From: Quillaja saponaria
Lineage: Eukaryota; Streptophyta; Magnoliopsida; Fabales; Quillajaceae
Direction: 5' to 3'
Assembly (NCBI GenBank): GCA_029379385.1
Contig: CM055608.1
Coordinates: 20,210,350-20,274,349 of the forward strand
Length of the DNA: 64,000 nucleotides
The position numbers and the translations under genes are program-made. Shown here one piece after another: positions 12,301 to 25,899 of the stretch (its first letter is position 1; every line of letters begins with the position of its first letter). The notes beneath the pieces were generated by a model, which worked only from the letters and a program-made list of their open reading frames with translations, did no database searches and was not told the DNA's origin.

Positions 12301-15062
12301 ATAGTTTCAAATAATACTTAGTTCATAAACGTTATTGTTATAATCTTTTAATTATTAATCTTATGTATCAACTTATATAGATTTCTTTATGCTAGTTTTC
12401 TATTAAGCCATTACATGTCAAGTTGTATGAATTGTACTTTATGTGGTAAGGTTGATAATAAAGAGATATTTTATATGTCTTAATAATGCATGAGGTAGAA
12501 GGAAACAATTAGAAAAGATAGAAAACACTAGTGAGTTAGAGATGTTGAAGCTATCTAAATTTAGGGTTTGGACTAGTGTTCATTCTAATAGTCATATCTT
12601 CCTCTAAGAAATTCTAGATCTAGTTTCATAAAATTTATTAAATACTAGACATATGTAGCTTTATAATGGTATATTATTTGAAATTTTTAGATTTATATAT
12701 TAATATAGTTTATTCGTTGAATTTGCATCAAATTCTGCAAAACATAGGATTTTGGCAGCTCTGATCTTACCTTAGTTATTTGAACATAACTTTCTCTAGG
12801 AAAAAGGAAATCCAATTTTGTTTATTGGATTTATTAATAGACAAGTATATTTTTCTATATAGGTATCATATGTATTATTTGGATGTGTATATTAGTATAA
12901 TTAATTATTTAATTTTACTCCTTTTAGACATTTCTCCACCTCCTTGGATATATGTTTATTTTCACTTACATATATAATCAAATTTAATAAAACCAAGTTG
13001 AAACATTAACTTTAGGAAGTTAGCTTTTTTATTTAGAAACTTTTCCTAAAATTAGCCTTGAACTCACTCAATTCTTCACATAAACAAAAACAGAGTACTC
13101 ATAAAATTCCTGGTTGCCAACCATTGATTCTGAAGTTTATAGAATTCTCATACTTAGGAATTAAATTACAAAACTTTCCAATCTAGTGTTTCAAGATGTT
13201 AAGAATAACTTTCATTCAAAGGTCCTAAGCTATATCCTTCCAAAATCCCTGACAAAGTTTTTCAGATTTACTGAGGTTAACTAAAATTCCTACATCACCT
13301 AGCTGCAGTCTACAACTCTACCAATAAATATACTTAGAACCTGGTTACAAAATTTTGCAGACATTATCTCAAAGCCCTGAGCTAAATTTTCTTTTTTAAG
13401 CTCTTAATTTAATTAAGTCCTGAAAACACTCAAAATACTGAATTTCTCTAACCCACAAAATCTGGCCCTACATCCATTCAAAAATCACTTAACTCTTATT
13501 TTCCAACACTTTACCCACAACTAAACATTCTTTGTTCATACTCACTACATATCTTCATCAAATCCTAAATTCACCACATTAATTAACCATTCTTTGTTCA
13601 TGTTTAGAAATTTTTTATTCAATTCCAATAACAACTAATTCACCAAGAATTAAATTTACCAAGTTTTACTCATGAAGTTATATCTAGCTTTCATTCAGGC
13701 ATTTTTACAAACATCTTAAGAGCATGCTTTATTCAAGTTCATGAGTAAGTGCATATATATGTATATACCCCAATTTGATCAACACACTTTCATCAATTTA
13801 ACATTGCTAATATTCCAAATTCTAACTTAGACTTTAATTTAACTAATCAAAGTAACTTAAAAGATTTATTTATACATGCCTCCAACATCAATACCAACTA
13901 ATTCAGTTTCAATTACTGAAGGTTCATTACATGATAGGGACATAATTAAGCACACTAAGCTGTCCCACCATACTTACCTCATGGCAAAGCCAAGAATAAG
14001 GTGCCACAATCTTGCACGACTACTACCCTTAAGTGACTGCCATAGTTGAAAAGCTACATAACAAGAATGGAAGATGGCTGAAAACAGGGCAGCTGTAATT
14101 GTTGACAGACATGGCAAGATAAGACTTACATGGCTGAAGAAATCGTAATCATAAGCCAAAATCGAAGGAGGAAGAAAGGAGGTCCTACCTTGGTTGAAAC
14201 CTTCGCCTATAACTCACACACTGTTTGTAGAAATTCAAAATAGGGCAACTGTCTTTTGATGGTTGCCACCCAAAAATAAAACAAGATGCCTTGGCTGGAA
14301 GGAAACAAAACAAGAACACCACTCACCTACACATCACCCAGGAAAGAAAATAAAAGCTTGCGGCTGCCAGTGCAAAGGACAATGGCTAGATGCTGACTCA
14401 AGTCCAACCTACCATTAAGACTAAAATGAGCTTGAGCAAAGCAACTAGGCTGTAAAAAGAAGAGAGGGTGATCGCCAGTTGCAAAGGAAAGTTTTAAAGC
14501 TGTGCCAGTAGGAGTTCTAGAAAAATTGGGAAAGAAGGAAAGTAAAGTAAACTGAGAGCAAGAAAGAAAATAAATATACAGAGAGCTATGTTAGTTCAAG
14601 AAGGAAGAAAAGACATAAAACAAAATAATATAGAACAAAGCCTTGATCAAGGTCAAACAAAAAAAGAAAATTGTGTGGTGCATGTTTTTTTTCTTGCTTT
14701 GCTTATATAGATATATGCTTTATAATTGTTTACTTAATCTTATTTATTTGGTTTGTATATGTGTTTCACTTTTTCTAAAACAAAAATAAAGTTGTACAAT
14801 ATTAAATCAAACTTCAAGTTAAATTAAATTTTAATTTAATTATATACATGTATAATCCATACACACACACACACATATATATAATTTTTTAATATTTGTT
14901 TACTTTACAATGACAAGTTGTACATAAAATTTTAAAACATACACTAGAATATCAAGACATATTCAATTGTATTGTTTCTTTAATTTGTTTATTTTTTAGC
15001 TTAAATTTACACATTGTGTCTAAAATTTGATTTTACGTTATTGAGTTATGAGAGTTATAACA
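9329..15062 (-). mobile_element. Solo LTR, minus orientation, with a nested insertion
   Basis: Same family as 3301-6674 but inverted. It starts TGTCACACCCC, ends GTTATAACA and is flanked by a perfect 5-bp duplication, cctct, at 9324-9328 and 15063-15067. Its total length is 5734 bp, of which 1721 bp (10118-11838) is a separate inserted LTR, leaving about 4.0 kb of this family. The landmarks occur in reverse order relative to the plus copies: agaggttccttgtaaag (about 9520), actagtatcactcaac (about 9880), gtaactcagcccc (10077), the ctcaccggtttac block (12216) and an A/G-rich segment (14000-14650). Short open frames within are not genes. Confidence 0.85.
10118..11838. mobile_element. Nested LTR (solo), copia-like
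   Basis: This 1721-bp insertion begins TGTAAGAAATTGG, ends TACTAACA and is flanked by gtttt at 10113-10117 and 11839-11843. Joining the flanks restores the block that other family members carry uninterrupted (cagcccc...gtttttgcgcccacac). This shows it landed inside the older solo LTR. It has no coding region. TG/CA ends and a 5-bp duplication identify an LTR retroelement. The copia assignment rests only on general resemblance of its ends and is weak. Confidence 0.75.
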
Positions 15063-15417
15063 CCTCTAAACCTAACATCAATTATATATTAAGATTTCTT
15101 GAGTTCATCTAATTCGAGAATCAAACAATACTTGCAAGAACACAAAATAAAAATAAAAAAATAAAAAAAGGAAAACATTTTTGGTTAGCAGAATTGTTGA
15201 AACACAAAAACTGGTGATTCATAGTATAAGATAATGAAAGAGAGAGGGGTTATGGAGAGAGACAGAGACATAATCATACCCCCCAACATCCTAAAACCAT
15301 CAAAATCATACTTTCCTAGTTGGTGGTAGTTGCAGGCAACGATAAGAACATGAAGCACCTAGTAACCACACATGTCGATGATGGCAAGCATTCTGATGAT
15401 CAACGATGGATGTCCTG
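15063..15417. other. Spacer between two solo LTRs, no gene seen
   Basis: Carries the second copy of cctct at its start and the candidate target duplication tcctg at its end (15413-15417). It is AG-rich around 15230-15290. No open frame worth reporting. Confidence 0.5.
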
Positions 15418-17602
15418 TGTTATAACCCAGTACGTTAATATTTCGTTTTAGCAACTTTGTGTGTAAATTTGGTATATTGGTGAATCAATAGTAAGTAAAA
15501 TAAGATAAGTAAATAAATAAATATGTATGTATAAAGATATATATACATGTATAAAGCAAAAATAATTATTCATCCATGTATTTGGTTTGACTTTGACTTT
15601 ATTATTATTATTTTTTAAGATTTTTTTTCATGTGAAAAATTTTCTAGGTGTAAAATATGATGTAAATAAAGAGAATTAAGTGGATTGAGTATATAATAAT
15701 ATGTATAAAAAATAGGAATTTGAAATAAATTTGAACCACAAATTTAAGAGGGAACTTTGACCAAGTTTATATAATTGTCTTTTTCCTCCTTTCTCTATAC
15801 TTTTACACAGACCTTGACTCCTTATTCTCCCTGTCCTTCTGCTATTAACTCCCCTGCTTCTAGCTCTAGCCCCTTGAGAAACTCTTGAAGCATGGCAAAT
15901 TTGTGGCTAGATCTTAGAAATCTTTCAAGCTTGGTGTGATACCCTTTACTTCCTCTTTCACACACGGATTGTAGTAGCTTGTAGGATGACATCAAGTGCT
16001 CCTTGTATGGTTTTGCTGGCTAATCTCTTATGTGGCTGAAAGGTATAGGTGTGAGTTTAAATGAATAGGCTTGAACTTCAACTATAAGTGTAGAACTTGT
16101 TGGCTGGCAGCTTCCTTCTTCTTGTAGGCAGTTCTCTTGGAGTGGTTATAGATCAAAAATCAGGCTATGAGGTAAAGCATAGTAGCTTTGTTTTTCTTCC
16201 TTTCCACATTTTCCTTGCAATATGGTTGTGGGTGTTGATGGTAGCAAACAAAAAATAGCCCTAGTAGTGAGTATTTGCCTCTTTTCTAGCCTATAAAATC
16301 CATTTTCCATGTGGCTGAGTTTATCAATTTTGGGAACCACTTTTGTCCTCTTGGGTTGTAGACTTTGGGAGCTTGAATTGGTGGATTTTTTAATGGTCCA
16401 ACTAGCTCAGTTAGCAGCAATCAGCAACCCTCTTGCTGTCCTTCTCTGTTTTGCTTTCAATTGACAATTCTTTCTTTTTTTCAACGAAATTGAAGAACAG
16501 CCAGTAGTTGCCTTGTCTTGTTTCTTGTAGCAATCTTGGAGACCTTGGTGAGTAGTTAATTATTGCCTTTGGGGGCTCGATTATTATGTGTAATTGTATA
16601 TGTATTTAAATAAATGTGCAAGTGCAATATTTTAGTCAGTTATTTGAATTATGCTTGTTTGAAATTGTTTATGGTTGATAAGGGCTAGCAAATTGAAGTT
16701 TTTTTAAGAAATGATTTTTATTTCTGGAACTGAGATCTAGGTGCACCTATGATATTTTGATTTGATATCCTGAGATATTCTGATTCTGATAAATGTTTTT
16801 AAAAATTTGAGTGCTCAGGCCTCATGGGATTGTGCAGGCACGTAAATACCTGGTAGGGGATAATACTGTTGTGCGCGGCTGGGTTACTCATTAGCCCTTT
16901 TTTTGCTTTGTATACTATGATTGTTCTGATTAATTTGTGATCCTATGAATTATGCAAGTTGTGAATTTATGACAATTACAAATTTGTACGTATATTTTAA
17001 ATGACATTGTCACATGATGTTAATTGACTATATATGTTATATACTTGTGGTGAATGATGTTAATATCCCTTTGGGTACGATTTTTCACTCACAGAGTTTG
17101 TAGGATTCACCCTCTTATGGATTTTCTTTTTAGTAACAGGAGTTCTAATTGTTGCCAAGCTCATGACCTGCCGACAGAGTAAGGCAATGTATTTTCCAGG
17201 ATCTTAGACTTGAAGTCAAGGATGAAAGTTTGTAGTCACACTAGAACTGTGGGGTGTTTAATTTTGTATGATGTAATAGTCTAGTTATTTGTCTTGTTTA
17301 TGATGTGGATGGAGCGGAGCTCGTTGTTATCTTTGTGTTATTGTTATGTGAAATCAGGAAACATATATGTTTCTATTTTGAGGAATATTCCATATTACAG
17401 GGAACCTCTGCTGAAATTTTCAGTAAATTGTTACTTGTTTCAAAAAACAAACTTTTACAGTGAACTTATGTTTTATAAAATTTATTTTTATTCTTTAGTT
17501 GGGTCAAGAGTCGTGTTTGTTACTTTGTTTTGAAGTCAAGATTATGGAGGTTTAGGCTATCCAAACCTCCAGCCAGTCATGTCCTCTGTGAGGGGTGTGA
17601 CA
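15418..17602 (+). mobile_element. Solo LTR, 2.2 kb copy of the same family
   Basis: Starts TGTTATAACCC and ends GGGGTGTGACA. The flanks are tcctg (15413-15417) and tccag (17603-17607), a target duplication with one mismatch, suggesting greater age than the copies with perfect duplications. Contains the CT-rich part (15780-16500), ggtgagtagttaatt (about 16550), the gttaatatccctttgggtac block (about 17059), agggaacctctgctg (about 17400) and the terminal block cagtcatgtcctctgtgagg. Shorter than the 3.4 kb copy through internal deletions. Confidence 0.82.
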
Positions 17603-18230
17603 TCCAGTGCAACATGGACTGATTATAAGTGAGCAGAATGGAGTGAGGGATAGTGGCTTCAAAATTGCTGAAATTTCAAAAGTGAAAGAGGGAAAGAAAG
17701 AAAAATGGCAAGCTTTAAGGCCTAAACCGGGGAAAGTTTTTAGCAATGACATATACTGTCGTTGATACTTTAAAAGAAAAAAGCAAATACCCTTATGAAA
17801 ACAAAAATTAAAATATTATCAGTGACAACAAACAATGTTGCAGATACAGTAAATATAGATGCAAATATGTTCACATAAAATGTGGTATACAAATTAAAAA
17901 TGATAAAATATTGCAAGTTATCTACGACCGCAATGCTATTACAGATAATAATAACTATTGTTATACATAATAACAACTGTTGATGCAGATATGTTTGAGC
18001 TAAAAGACGCCAAAATTAGACTATTATCCATGTCCAAGAAATATTATATGCGACATTTATAAAATTTTCAAAATACTTATTATTGTCAGCGTTTTTGCTT
18101 CACAGTTAAATAATTTACAAACTTAGATAATCCTTAGTCTGCAACATCATATCAATGATAATAATTTTGCTATTGTTGATACCTTATTTAATTATATTGT
18201 AAAATCACTAAGGGAAAGAACAACACAATG
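17603..18230. mobile_element. CACTA-like subterminal remnant
   Basis: From about 17800 the sequence contains repeated words such as gttgcagatacag, tagatgcaaatatgttc, gttgatgcagatatg and agacgcca. These match in style the zone behind the CACTA terminus at 6873. No clean terminal repeat is found at its right side, so this may be the far end of a decayed element interrupted by the two LTRs, or a separate fragment. Confidence 0.35.
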
Positions 18231-20911
18231 AAAATTAACAAGAAAAACAACTAACATGATAAGAATGAGGCCTAGTTTATACAAGACAAAAACTTGGGTT
18301 GTATTTGGACTCTAAACTAGAGAAATGAAATCTAACTAAAATCAGAATCATTAACTCTAAATTAGAAGATAATCTAGAACAAGTTACCACCTAAAAAGTT
18401 CGCAAAAATGGATCTTGACGAAAAACATCTTGTAGTAGGAGTATGTGAAAACTTAGCCCATTATATGCAACTAAGACAAATTTAAAAGAAACAATTTTTT
18501 TTTTTTTTTGTACTCTTATCCTGGAAATAACATATAATATAAATATGGAAGTTGAAGATGATAGGATCAAATTATAAATTTTCCTGTAGTTAAGAAAATC
18601 TCATTGTTGAACCAAATGGTTTATTCTTATCTCAGATGTAATTTTGATGATGAGAAATTAATTTAACTAGAAAACAAAGCAAACTTGAATATACCTTTCA
18701 AATGACATGTACACTGGCAATGGAGTGTAAGGACAATACATTAGCTACTTATCAGTCAGTAGATCAAATCAGTAATAGAAAAGCATCCAATCTTAAAGGA
18801 TAACATCTTGGAGTCAGTCAATTGAGGTCTACCTATTGATTTGTCATTCACTGATCTACTGTGCAACGGGATCAAATCGAAACTTTTCATTTTTAATTCG
18901 GATAGCTGAAGAATTTAACCGAAGTTGTGGTATCAATTGATGTCTTTATTGATATATTTGTACAACATCATTTGGAAGACACATCTCCTATTCACTAAAC
19001 TCCTCAATGAGTGAATCTAAAAAAATTGTCATTTTCCTACTTAAACTCAAATAAAGTCAAACCTAAATATCAGCTGAATTAAAAAAAGAGTACTTACTTT
19101 ACAATTTGAACGCCTACAATTATGAACTGATTTTGTGCTAAAAGAACTCTTTTGTCAGAAGAATTGAAAGGACACTTATGCTTGTTGCTCTTCTTTACTC
19201 TACTAGATAATAGTTTAAATCTTCTAAGGAACGGTCTTATTAAAGTCTATTCCTACAAAAAAGGATATCTCATCTAGTGAAAATAAGAAAGTTGAAGCAG
19301 AATAATTTGGGATCTATATTGTTTATCATTCACATCAAGCTCTAGTGAAAAATCTCTGAACAATTTTCAAAATCCCTAGAAATAGAGAAGCTTCATTAGA
19401 TCACTCAACCTAGTCTTAAACTTTCATATTCTTGAGAAATATTTGTGCTTCAATGTTTGAGCAAAAATTGTATTAGCACATAACTTTTTACTGGTGAGAA
19501 AAATCTACAAATATGAACTCAAAGCTTAAGAATAAGCTCGGTAAAGTTCAACTTATGACAAGTTCTCAAACACTTGGTGGTTGTGATTGAGTCCATTAAT
19601 TTTAATAGTTAGTAACTATAACCTGTAATCTTCATCTAGGTTGCTGAGCTTCTAAATTCACTATTTAGGTTGTTGAACCATATAAATCAAAGCGAAAGTT
19701 GCTGAGCCCTATATTTTAGTATTGTAAAAGTTTTGTTGATCCTTGAAATTCAGCTGATAGTGAAATTTCCAAGGAGTGTTTGGGGAGTAGATATAGCCAG
19801 TGATTTTTGGTGAAACACTATAAAATCTGCTATATAAATCTCACAATCCTGTAACTCTTTAGTTTTTTAGTTGTTAGTTGCTTTACTTGCTTAGTTGTTT
19901 AAGTAAATGTTTGATTGAATATTTGATTGCATGCTCTACTTTTCAAATCTTTAAAATAGCTATCATTAGTTGGTCAATCTCTATACCCTCTATAGCTTGG
20001 CATTCTTAAGCCAAAACCCATCAAATAAATAGATTCAATTAAACTTTTCTATCATAAATAGCCTGAACTAGGTATGATGTCTATGGAAAAAATATGCAAA
20101 AAGAAAAATAAATCTCTTAAAAAAAGAATTGAAATCATAAAAGAATAAAATTTACTTGTAGGAGACGAAATCATATCCCAATTATATGATGAAAGATAAA
20201 AATTTTATAACTAGTTGATTAACCAATGAAACCTAAATGCAGTACATTCTTGTAGAAGACTAAAAATTAAAAAATCCGAAAAAAATACACATTTTGTTCT
20301 TGTACAATTGATAATGTTTCATATAATTGACAATGTTTCATAGCAAAAGAACAATGATAAATCATCAAATACTCTAATATTTCATTTATAGCAGTAAATG
20401 AAATATTTCATCTAATACTCTAACATTACTTGATAACTTCTACATTTTATGCAAGTTTCACCATTTAATAGTTGATTAATTTTAAAATTGCACAAATTAG
20501 GTGTCAATACCAGATATGTTTATATTCATTATTTAATCTTCTTTCTTTCTAATCATTTGCATTTGCGATGTTGGCCTTTGTGATAATACAAACAAAAAAG
20601 ATTAATTTTCTGTCTAAAGTGCTATGTATATCTCTTTCTTTTTTTCTTTTGAAATAAATTAATCAAATTATTGGAGATCATCTGTCACATTCTATACTCA
20701 AGTTGGTTAATTATATTTTGAGTTTTTATTTTTTTTTTTTGCTCTACACAACCTTAATAAAGAAAAGAAAAGGAAAGGTAAGAAGTCTGGATTGGGAGAT
20801 GACATCTAGCGTGTGGTGCTAAGAAATTATCTGAATTAGAATATTATAGCCATTTAATATAAGGCTTATTTCCTATTTTGATTTAAGAGAAGAACAACAT
20901 TATGCATTTTA
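18231..20911. other. Non-coding AT-rich stretch, possible copia LTR remains
   Basis: No gene. The part around 18620-19990 reads like the decayed LTR of a copia (SIRE/Maximus-type) element. It has ggtgaaacactataaaatctgc near 19810 as a TATA-like promoter zone and many tgaatc/gttgctgagc words, but I find no convincing ends or target duplication. The remainder shows only A/T-rich low-complexity sequence. Confidence 0.3.
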
Positions 20912-23251
20912 TAGTAATTAATGACTTTTTCTTAATTAATCAGGTCTTGTAAAATTCAAATTTTTTTAATTAGAAAAAAAAATAGTCTCAGAGAATCTAA
21001 TTCAAAAATAAAAATCAAATTCTGAAAGTAATTAGGAAAAAAGAAAATTTCAAAGCCTAAAATAAAAAATAGTTTATTTCTTACAGGAACCAATACAATA
21101 TTCAATATGTTTTAATGTAAAGACATGTGAAAACATTAAATTTGGATTAACAATTCTCGGAAGAATTTTTGTGATAGGAACCAATATATGACAACTTTAT
21201 TTTCTTAATGGCTTATTTGTAATAGACACCATACATTATAAAATAAATAAATACAATATTACAATCTCTTAAAATCATAAAATAAAAATAAATATTCTTA
21301 TTCTATTTATTATTTCTCTTCCTTGTGTTTCATAAAATTAAATAAAGTAATTACACGGGAATGAATTGACAGCTGGACTTTTATGCACAATTCAAAACTA
21401 GAAAAGATAAATAAAAGTCAGCCATAAAAAAGATTGTGATTCTTCTTCTTTGCTGATAGAGCTGCAATATAAGAGAACTTTGCCCCAGCTCGTACAGTTG
21501 ACATATAGAAACTCTTAGCCCTTAAGATGCACTACAAGAGAACTTTGCCCTAGCTCATACAATTGACATGTCTTGAAAGAAGATAATGTATCTAGCAGTA
21601 AAATTGATCTTAAAATTAGTTTTATGAATTTCATATAATATCATATATATGTATATGTATATATATATATATGTGTGTGTGTGAGGTATTATTTAATTCA
21701 TTGTATCAATTTTTCACGAGTATCCTCAGTATCCTTTAGGTATAAGTCTAACTCATTCAGGTTTCGCAGTAGCCCTTTCTCACAAAGTACTTTTTCTGCG
21801 GGCTTAAACACCTGACATTGCAGAGGCCCCTCAACTGTTAAATTCAAGTGTGCCTTATCACTTGAACTACACATTGTGGATTTGACATATTTCAAAACCT
21901 TATTATTGTTTATTGTCTAATGTTACTTTTGAAAATATAATATTTATAAATAAAGCGTTGACATTGAATTAATCATTGATTTTTTTTAATGATTAAAGTA
22001 GATCGATGCACTTTACTACGGAGAGGATCCAAATTCCTAACCATATAAGAATGAGAGAATAGAAATAATGCTAGAGACAGTACAAGACTGGTAAGTATCA
22101 TAATCTTGAATTCCTGATTTAGATCATGTATGTTTTCCGGTAAGTATCATAATTTCTATTTTTACTTATACCTGATTGAAATTTCCAACTCCAGCCGAGA
22201 TGGTTCCTTGCTACATATATATATATATATAACTCTTAAGTCTTATGTTATGTTAGTAAAATATAATTAAAACTAGAGGCTTTTCTAATTAGTGCCCTAG
22301 AAGCACTAGTTAAACTACAATAAATATGCTTTTTAAAAATTAAAAACTTTTTAAAAGTAGACATTTATATATTAAATAGCAATTAATCAACTACTGTGAT
22401 AAATGTTACAAATTTTGCTATATATAAAATATTAACACTTGTCCTTAAGGCACCCGTTAGTAAAATCCTAAGAAAAATACTAAAGAAATTGAAACCATGA
22501 TGTGCCACCCTTTTTGAAACCCACCAACTTCAAGAGAGATAAAAATATTGAAATTTAAAAATGCCATAAAGTAAATTTGTGAAAATAATACTTTTAATAA
22601 ATCATTGATTTGATATAGTTGAGAATCAATAATTTTTTATCTAGCTAGTAGCACTCTTTTCGTCATCTTCATCTTCAATTATCAATTGAGACATAATAGA
22701 TGGTTCAATTTAATTTTTTTTGGTGTGTTTTTTGAAAGTGGAAGTGATAGAAAAATAATAAATATGAATTTAGAATTGATAAGACTTGTTTTGCATCTCA
22801 AAATTTTCAAACCAATAAGTTTTCATAGATGAAGTTTGAGCTCTAATACTACTTAGCTGGTGATTTTAAATAAATAAAAATTAGTGGGTATGAACGTTCC
22901 AAATTTGGCAACATAGAAAAGAAAAATCATATTTTTTTTCCTCATTTGCTAGATTGTCTTTTAATTTTAACTATTAATCAATATACATGCATGAAAATTC
23001 TAATTTTCCTATTATGACAGTGTCACCCTATCAATAGATTAAGATACATGCACAATTTCAATTTGACAATCATAAATTAAAGACCATATCATTCTTATCA
23101 GTATTTTGAGGATCAAATTGAGAAAGCTATAAAATGCATTAAATTCCAATATGGCCACTATTATGGTGGAAAAAAAAAAAAAAAAAACTCGATACACTCC
23201 TTATTTTGTTAAACTAGTGATTTTTTACCATAAAAAAGAAGTAGAAAACCA
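20912..23251. repeat. Segmental duplication, copy B
   Basis: Collinear partner of 513-2565. Within it the block corresponding to 965-1050 is itself doubled (about 21445-21505 and 21510-21590). Reading the minus strand, the first ~14 codons of this block (TCQLYELGQSSL...) keep the same amino acids in all three copies while several third positions change. An (AT)n tract at about 21655-21675 and an A tract at about 23170-23187 are local differences. The homology to copy A stops exactly where the next LTR begins (after gaaaacca). Confidence 0.75.
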
Positions 23252-25400
23252 TGTCATACCCCACTCAGAGGTATGACTGGCAGGAGAAATGGATAACCAA
23301 ATCTCTGTAACTCTTACTTCAAATAAAAACAAATGGATATAATCACCGATCAAATTGAAAGTAAAAATGAAAATTCTATAAAACAAAACCATGTTTAAAA
23401 TCATGTACTTATATATAGAATTTAGCTAAAATTTTTAATAGAGGTTGAACATGCCCAGTAATACAAACTTATAATAAGTTGGTTATATTTAACTAATCAT
23501 CAACACTAATAATATCCACAGGGAGCTCTGCTCTATTTCATACTAAACAAATTAACAATTCAAACGTTTACACACAAATCAAAATTTAAGACTCACGTCC
23601 TAAGGTGAATGTAAGACCTCATCCTTGGCTTCAAGTACATGATCTCGAAGGAGTACCTTGCCACAACATGATCAGCAACTCAAGAGTTTGGCAGGGATGT
23701 CTAATGAGATCCTGATGCTATAAAAACATAAGCCAACCAAAGTGTGAGTCATAACGATTCAATCAGTAAAAAATGTACCCAAATGGTATTAGCATCAAAT
23801 AATACATAAACAAAATGCATGGATCAAATAATATCAACTTGACACAAATTTCAAAACAACTAAAAGTCACACATACTCAATTATGGAAAATATAAAATTA
23901 AACAAACACTATTAAGGTAATACACTATATAATGAAATTAAATCAATCAAAACACTTAAAGCACACAAAAGGCCAATTAGAGTAACTCAGCCCTGCACAA
24001 CAAATATCCTCCTACAGGGCAATTTTTGCACCCGCACAACAAATATCCTCCTTACATATCCATCCTACCAAGACTGAGTACTCAATCATTTTAAATCACT
24101 TATCAAATCAAAGTATCCTAGCTGCACCCAGATTTTAGTTTGGAAGTAAAAATCATTTTGGAACAAAAATAATTTTTATTGTCCATTATCAAATACAAAC
24201 AAAGTAATATGTCAAGCATAAATTCAAATACTCGAATTAAATACCACACACCCTTAAATACTTCTATATATAAACACATTTACTAAATCACACATAAAAA
24301 ATTACACATATTAATCTAGCAACCACAGAGTATGTAATTTACTCACAAGTTTACAGATTTTGCTCATCGCCTCCTTTTGTGTTCACTTGTGTCGTCGGGT
24401 CAGCAATAGGTTCTGAAGTTGAAAAATATATTTTCAACTATTATTTTGTTTGCAACCTTCATAGTTATACCCCTCAAATTACTAAGCTTATATATATCAA
24501 TTTTCAAGATTTATTGTTTCTTAACCACTTAACCAACACTTCCTTATTCTTTGTTCATGAACTTTTTATTTAAATTTAATTCATCATCCAAATAATTATT
24601 TAATTAATAAGCTTATATAATTTAGTTCCTATGCATATACTAACATTTACTTTCTCCTAGTCATTCTATCCAACATTTTATAGGCACGTTTCCTTCTAGT
24701 TTATATATAGGTATTTGTGTAATTATACAGATTTAAATAAAATTAACACAGCTTCATTAACCATCATATTACTTATTTTTACAAACATTACTCTTAAATT
24801 TAATTTAGTTAATCAAAGTTGTTATAACTTGATAGTTGACATACGTTAGAATGTTTGAATGTAACTTGTGAAACTAGATGAATAAAATCTTATGCAAAGT
24901 AGAATTAGAATAAATAAATACTTGTATATATATATATATATATGTAATTCGAGGACCGGTGAAGACCCTGAAGAGCGGAAGAAGATAATGGGGGTTAGTG
25001 AAGTAGGGAGTAGTAAGATTGCTAAAAAAGTTATGCTATGCAATGCATAAATTAAAGTGATAAATTTAAAGGGAAGGAGAAATGGCGGTAGTCTGTTCCC
25101 TAATCTAGGGAAGGGAAATGCATGAATATTAAGAAGGGAGGAGAAGTGGAGGTAATCCTGGGGAAAGGAATGCAGAAATTAAAGACAGAAAGAGAATGTC
25201 ATCAGTAGTATTTCAAATTAGAATTTTATAAAGAAAGGATAGCTCCGGAGGAATACCTTGGGAAGCTTTTAGACTAACTCTCTGAATTTTTAAAAAATAA
25301 AAAACCTGCTTGAATGAGAGATGCAACTTTATTTAAATAGAAAATTGAAATTTAGTGTTTTGAACAATAACTGTTATAGTAAAAATGCTACAGTGCTCCA
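23252..25400 (-). mobile_element. LTR of the same family, right end not located
   Basis: Begins TGTCATACCCCACTC at the point where copy B of the segmental duplication is interrupted (5-bp flank aacca). It shows the family landmarks in minus order: gagctctgctc (23523), tggtattagcatc (about 23786), gtaactcagccc (about 23983), tttttgcacccgcac (about 24025) and an ACTCACaagtttac block (about 24340), then an A/G-rich part (24950-25250). The expected terminal TTATAACA followed by aacca was not found, so the copy is truncated or split by the pararetrovirus sequence that follows. A TATA-like ctatttaaata on the minus strand is near 25340. Confidence 0.65.
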
Positions 25401-25899
25401 TGTTGTAACTATAACCTGCCGCAACTTGTTACAGTAATTGTTACAGTGATTGCTACAATGAACCACAAAAAAATTTCAACTGTTTTAGTTATCTTTAAGA
25501 TTGATGCCATAACAGTCGTCTTCATTGGATTTGGTATAATCGGCAGAACCATTTCCTGATGTTTTGGAAGAGGAATTGGAAACTGGTTTTCTATAAACTT
25601 TTGGAGGGGCAGAGGTGGCTTTATCATCTGCATGATCTTATGCTTGTAATAGTTGAACCATGGTTTTTAGATTCTGAAGATATTCCTGTTTGTTTGAACA
25701 AGAAGCCAGCTTGGCTGAAATATGAGATTTCAGCTACAAGAATTGAGTGACTTCTAGATGAGACTTTTTTAGAAACTGAGAATTTTGTTGGAAACAATTT
25801 TTGATTGAAGTGGTATAAGCTTTTGTGGCATTACAACTTATCTACCATTTTGTTGAACCTTGTCTAAGAAGGGGAGGTATCTTTGTAGAGGACCTTGAT

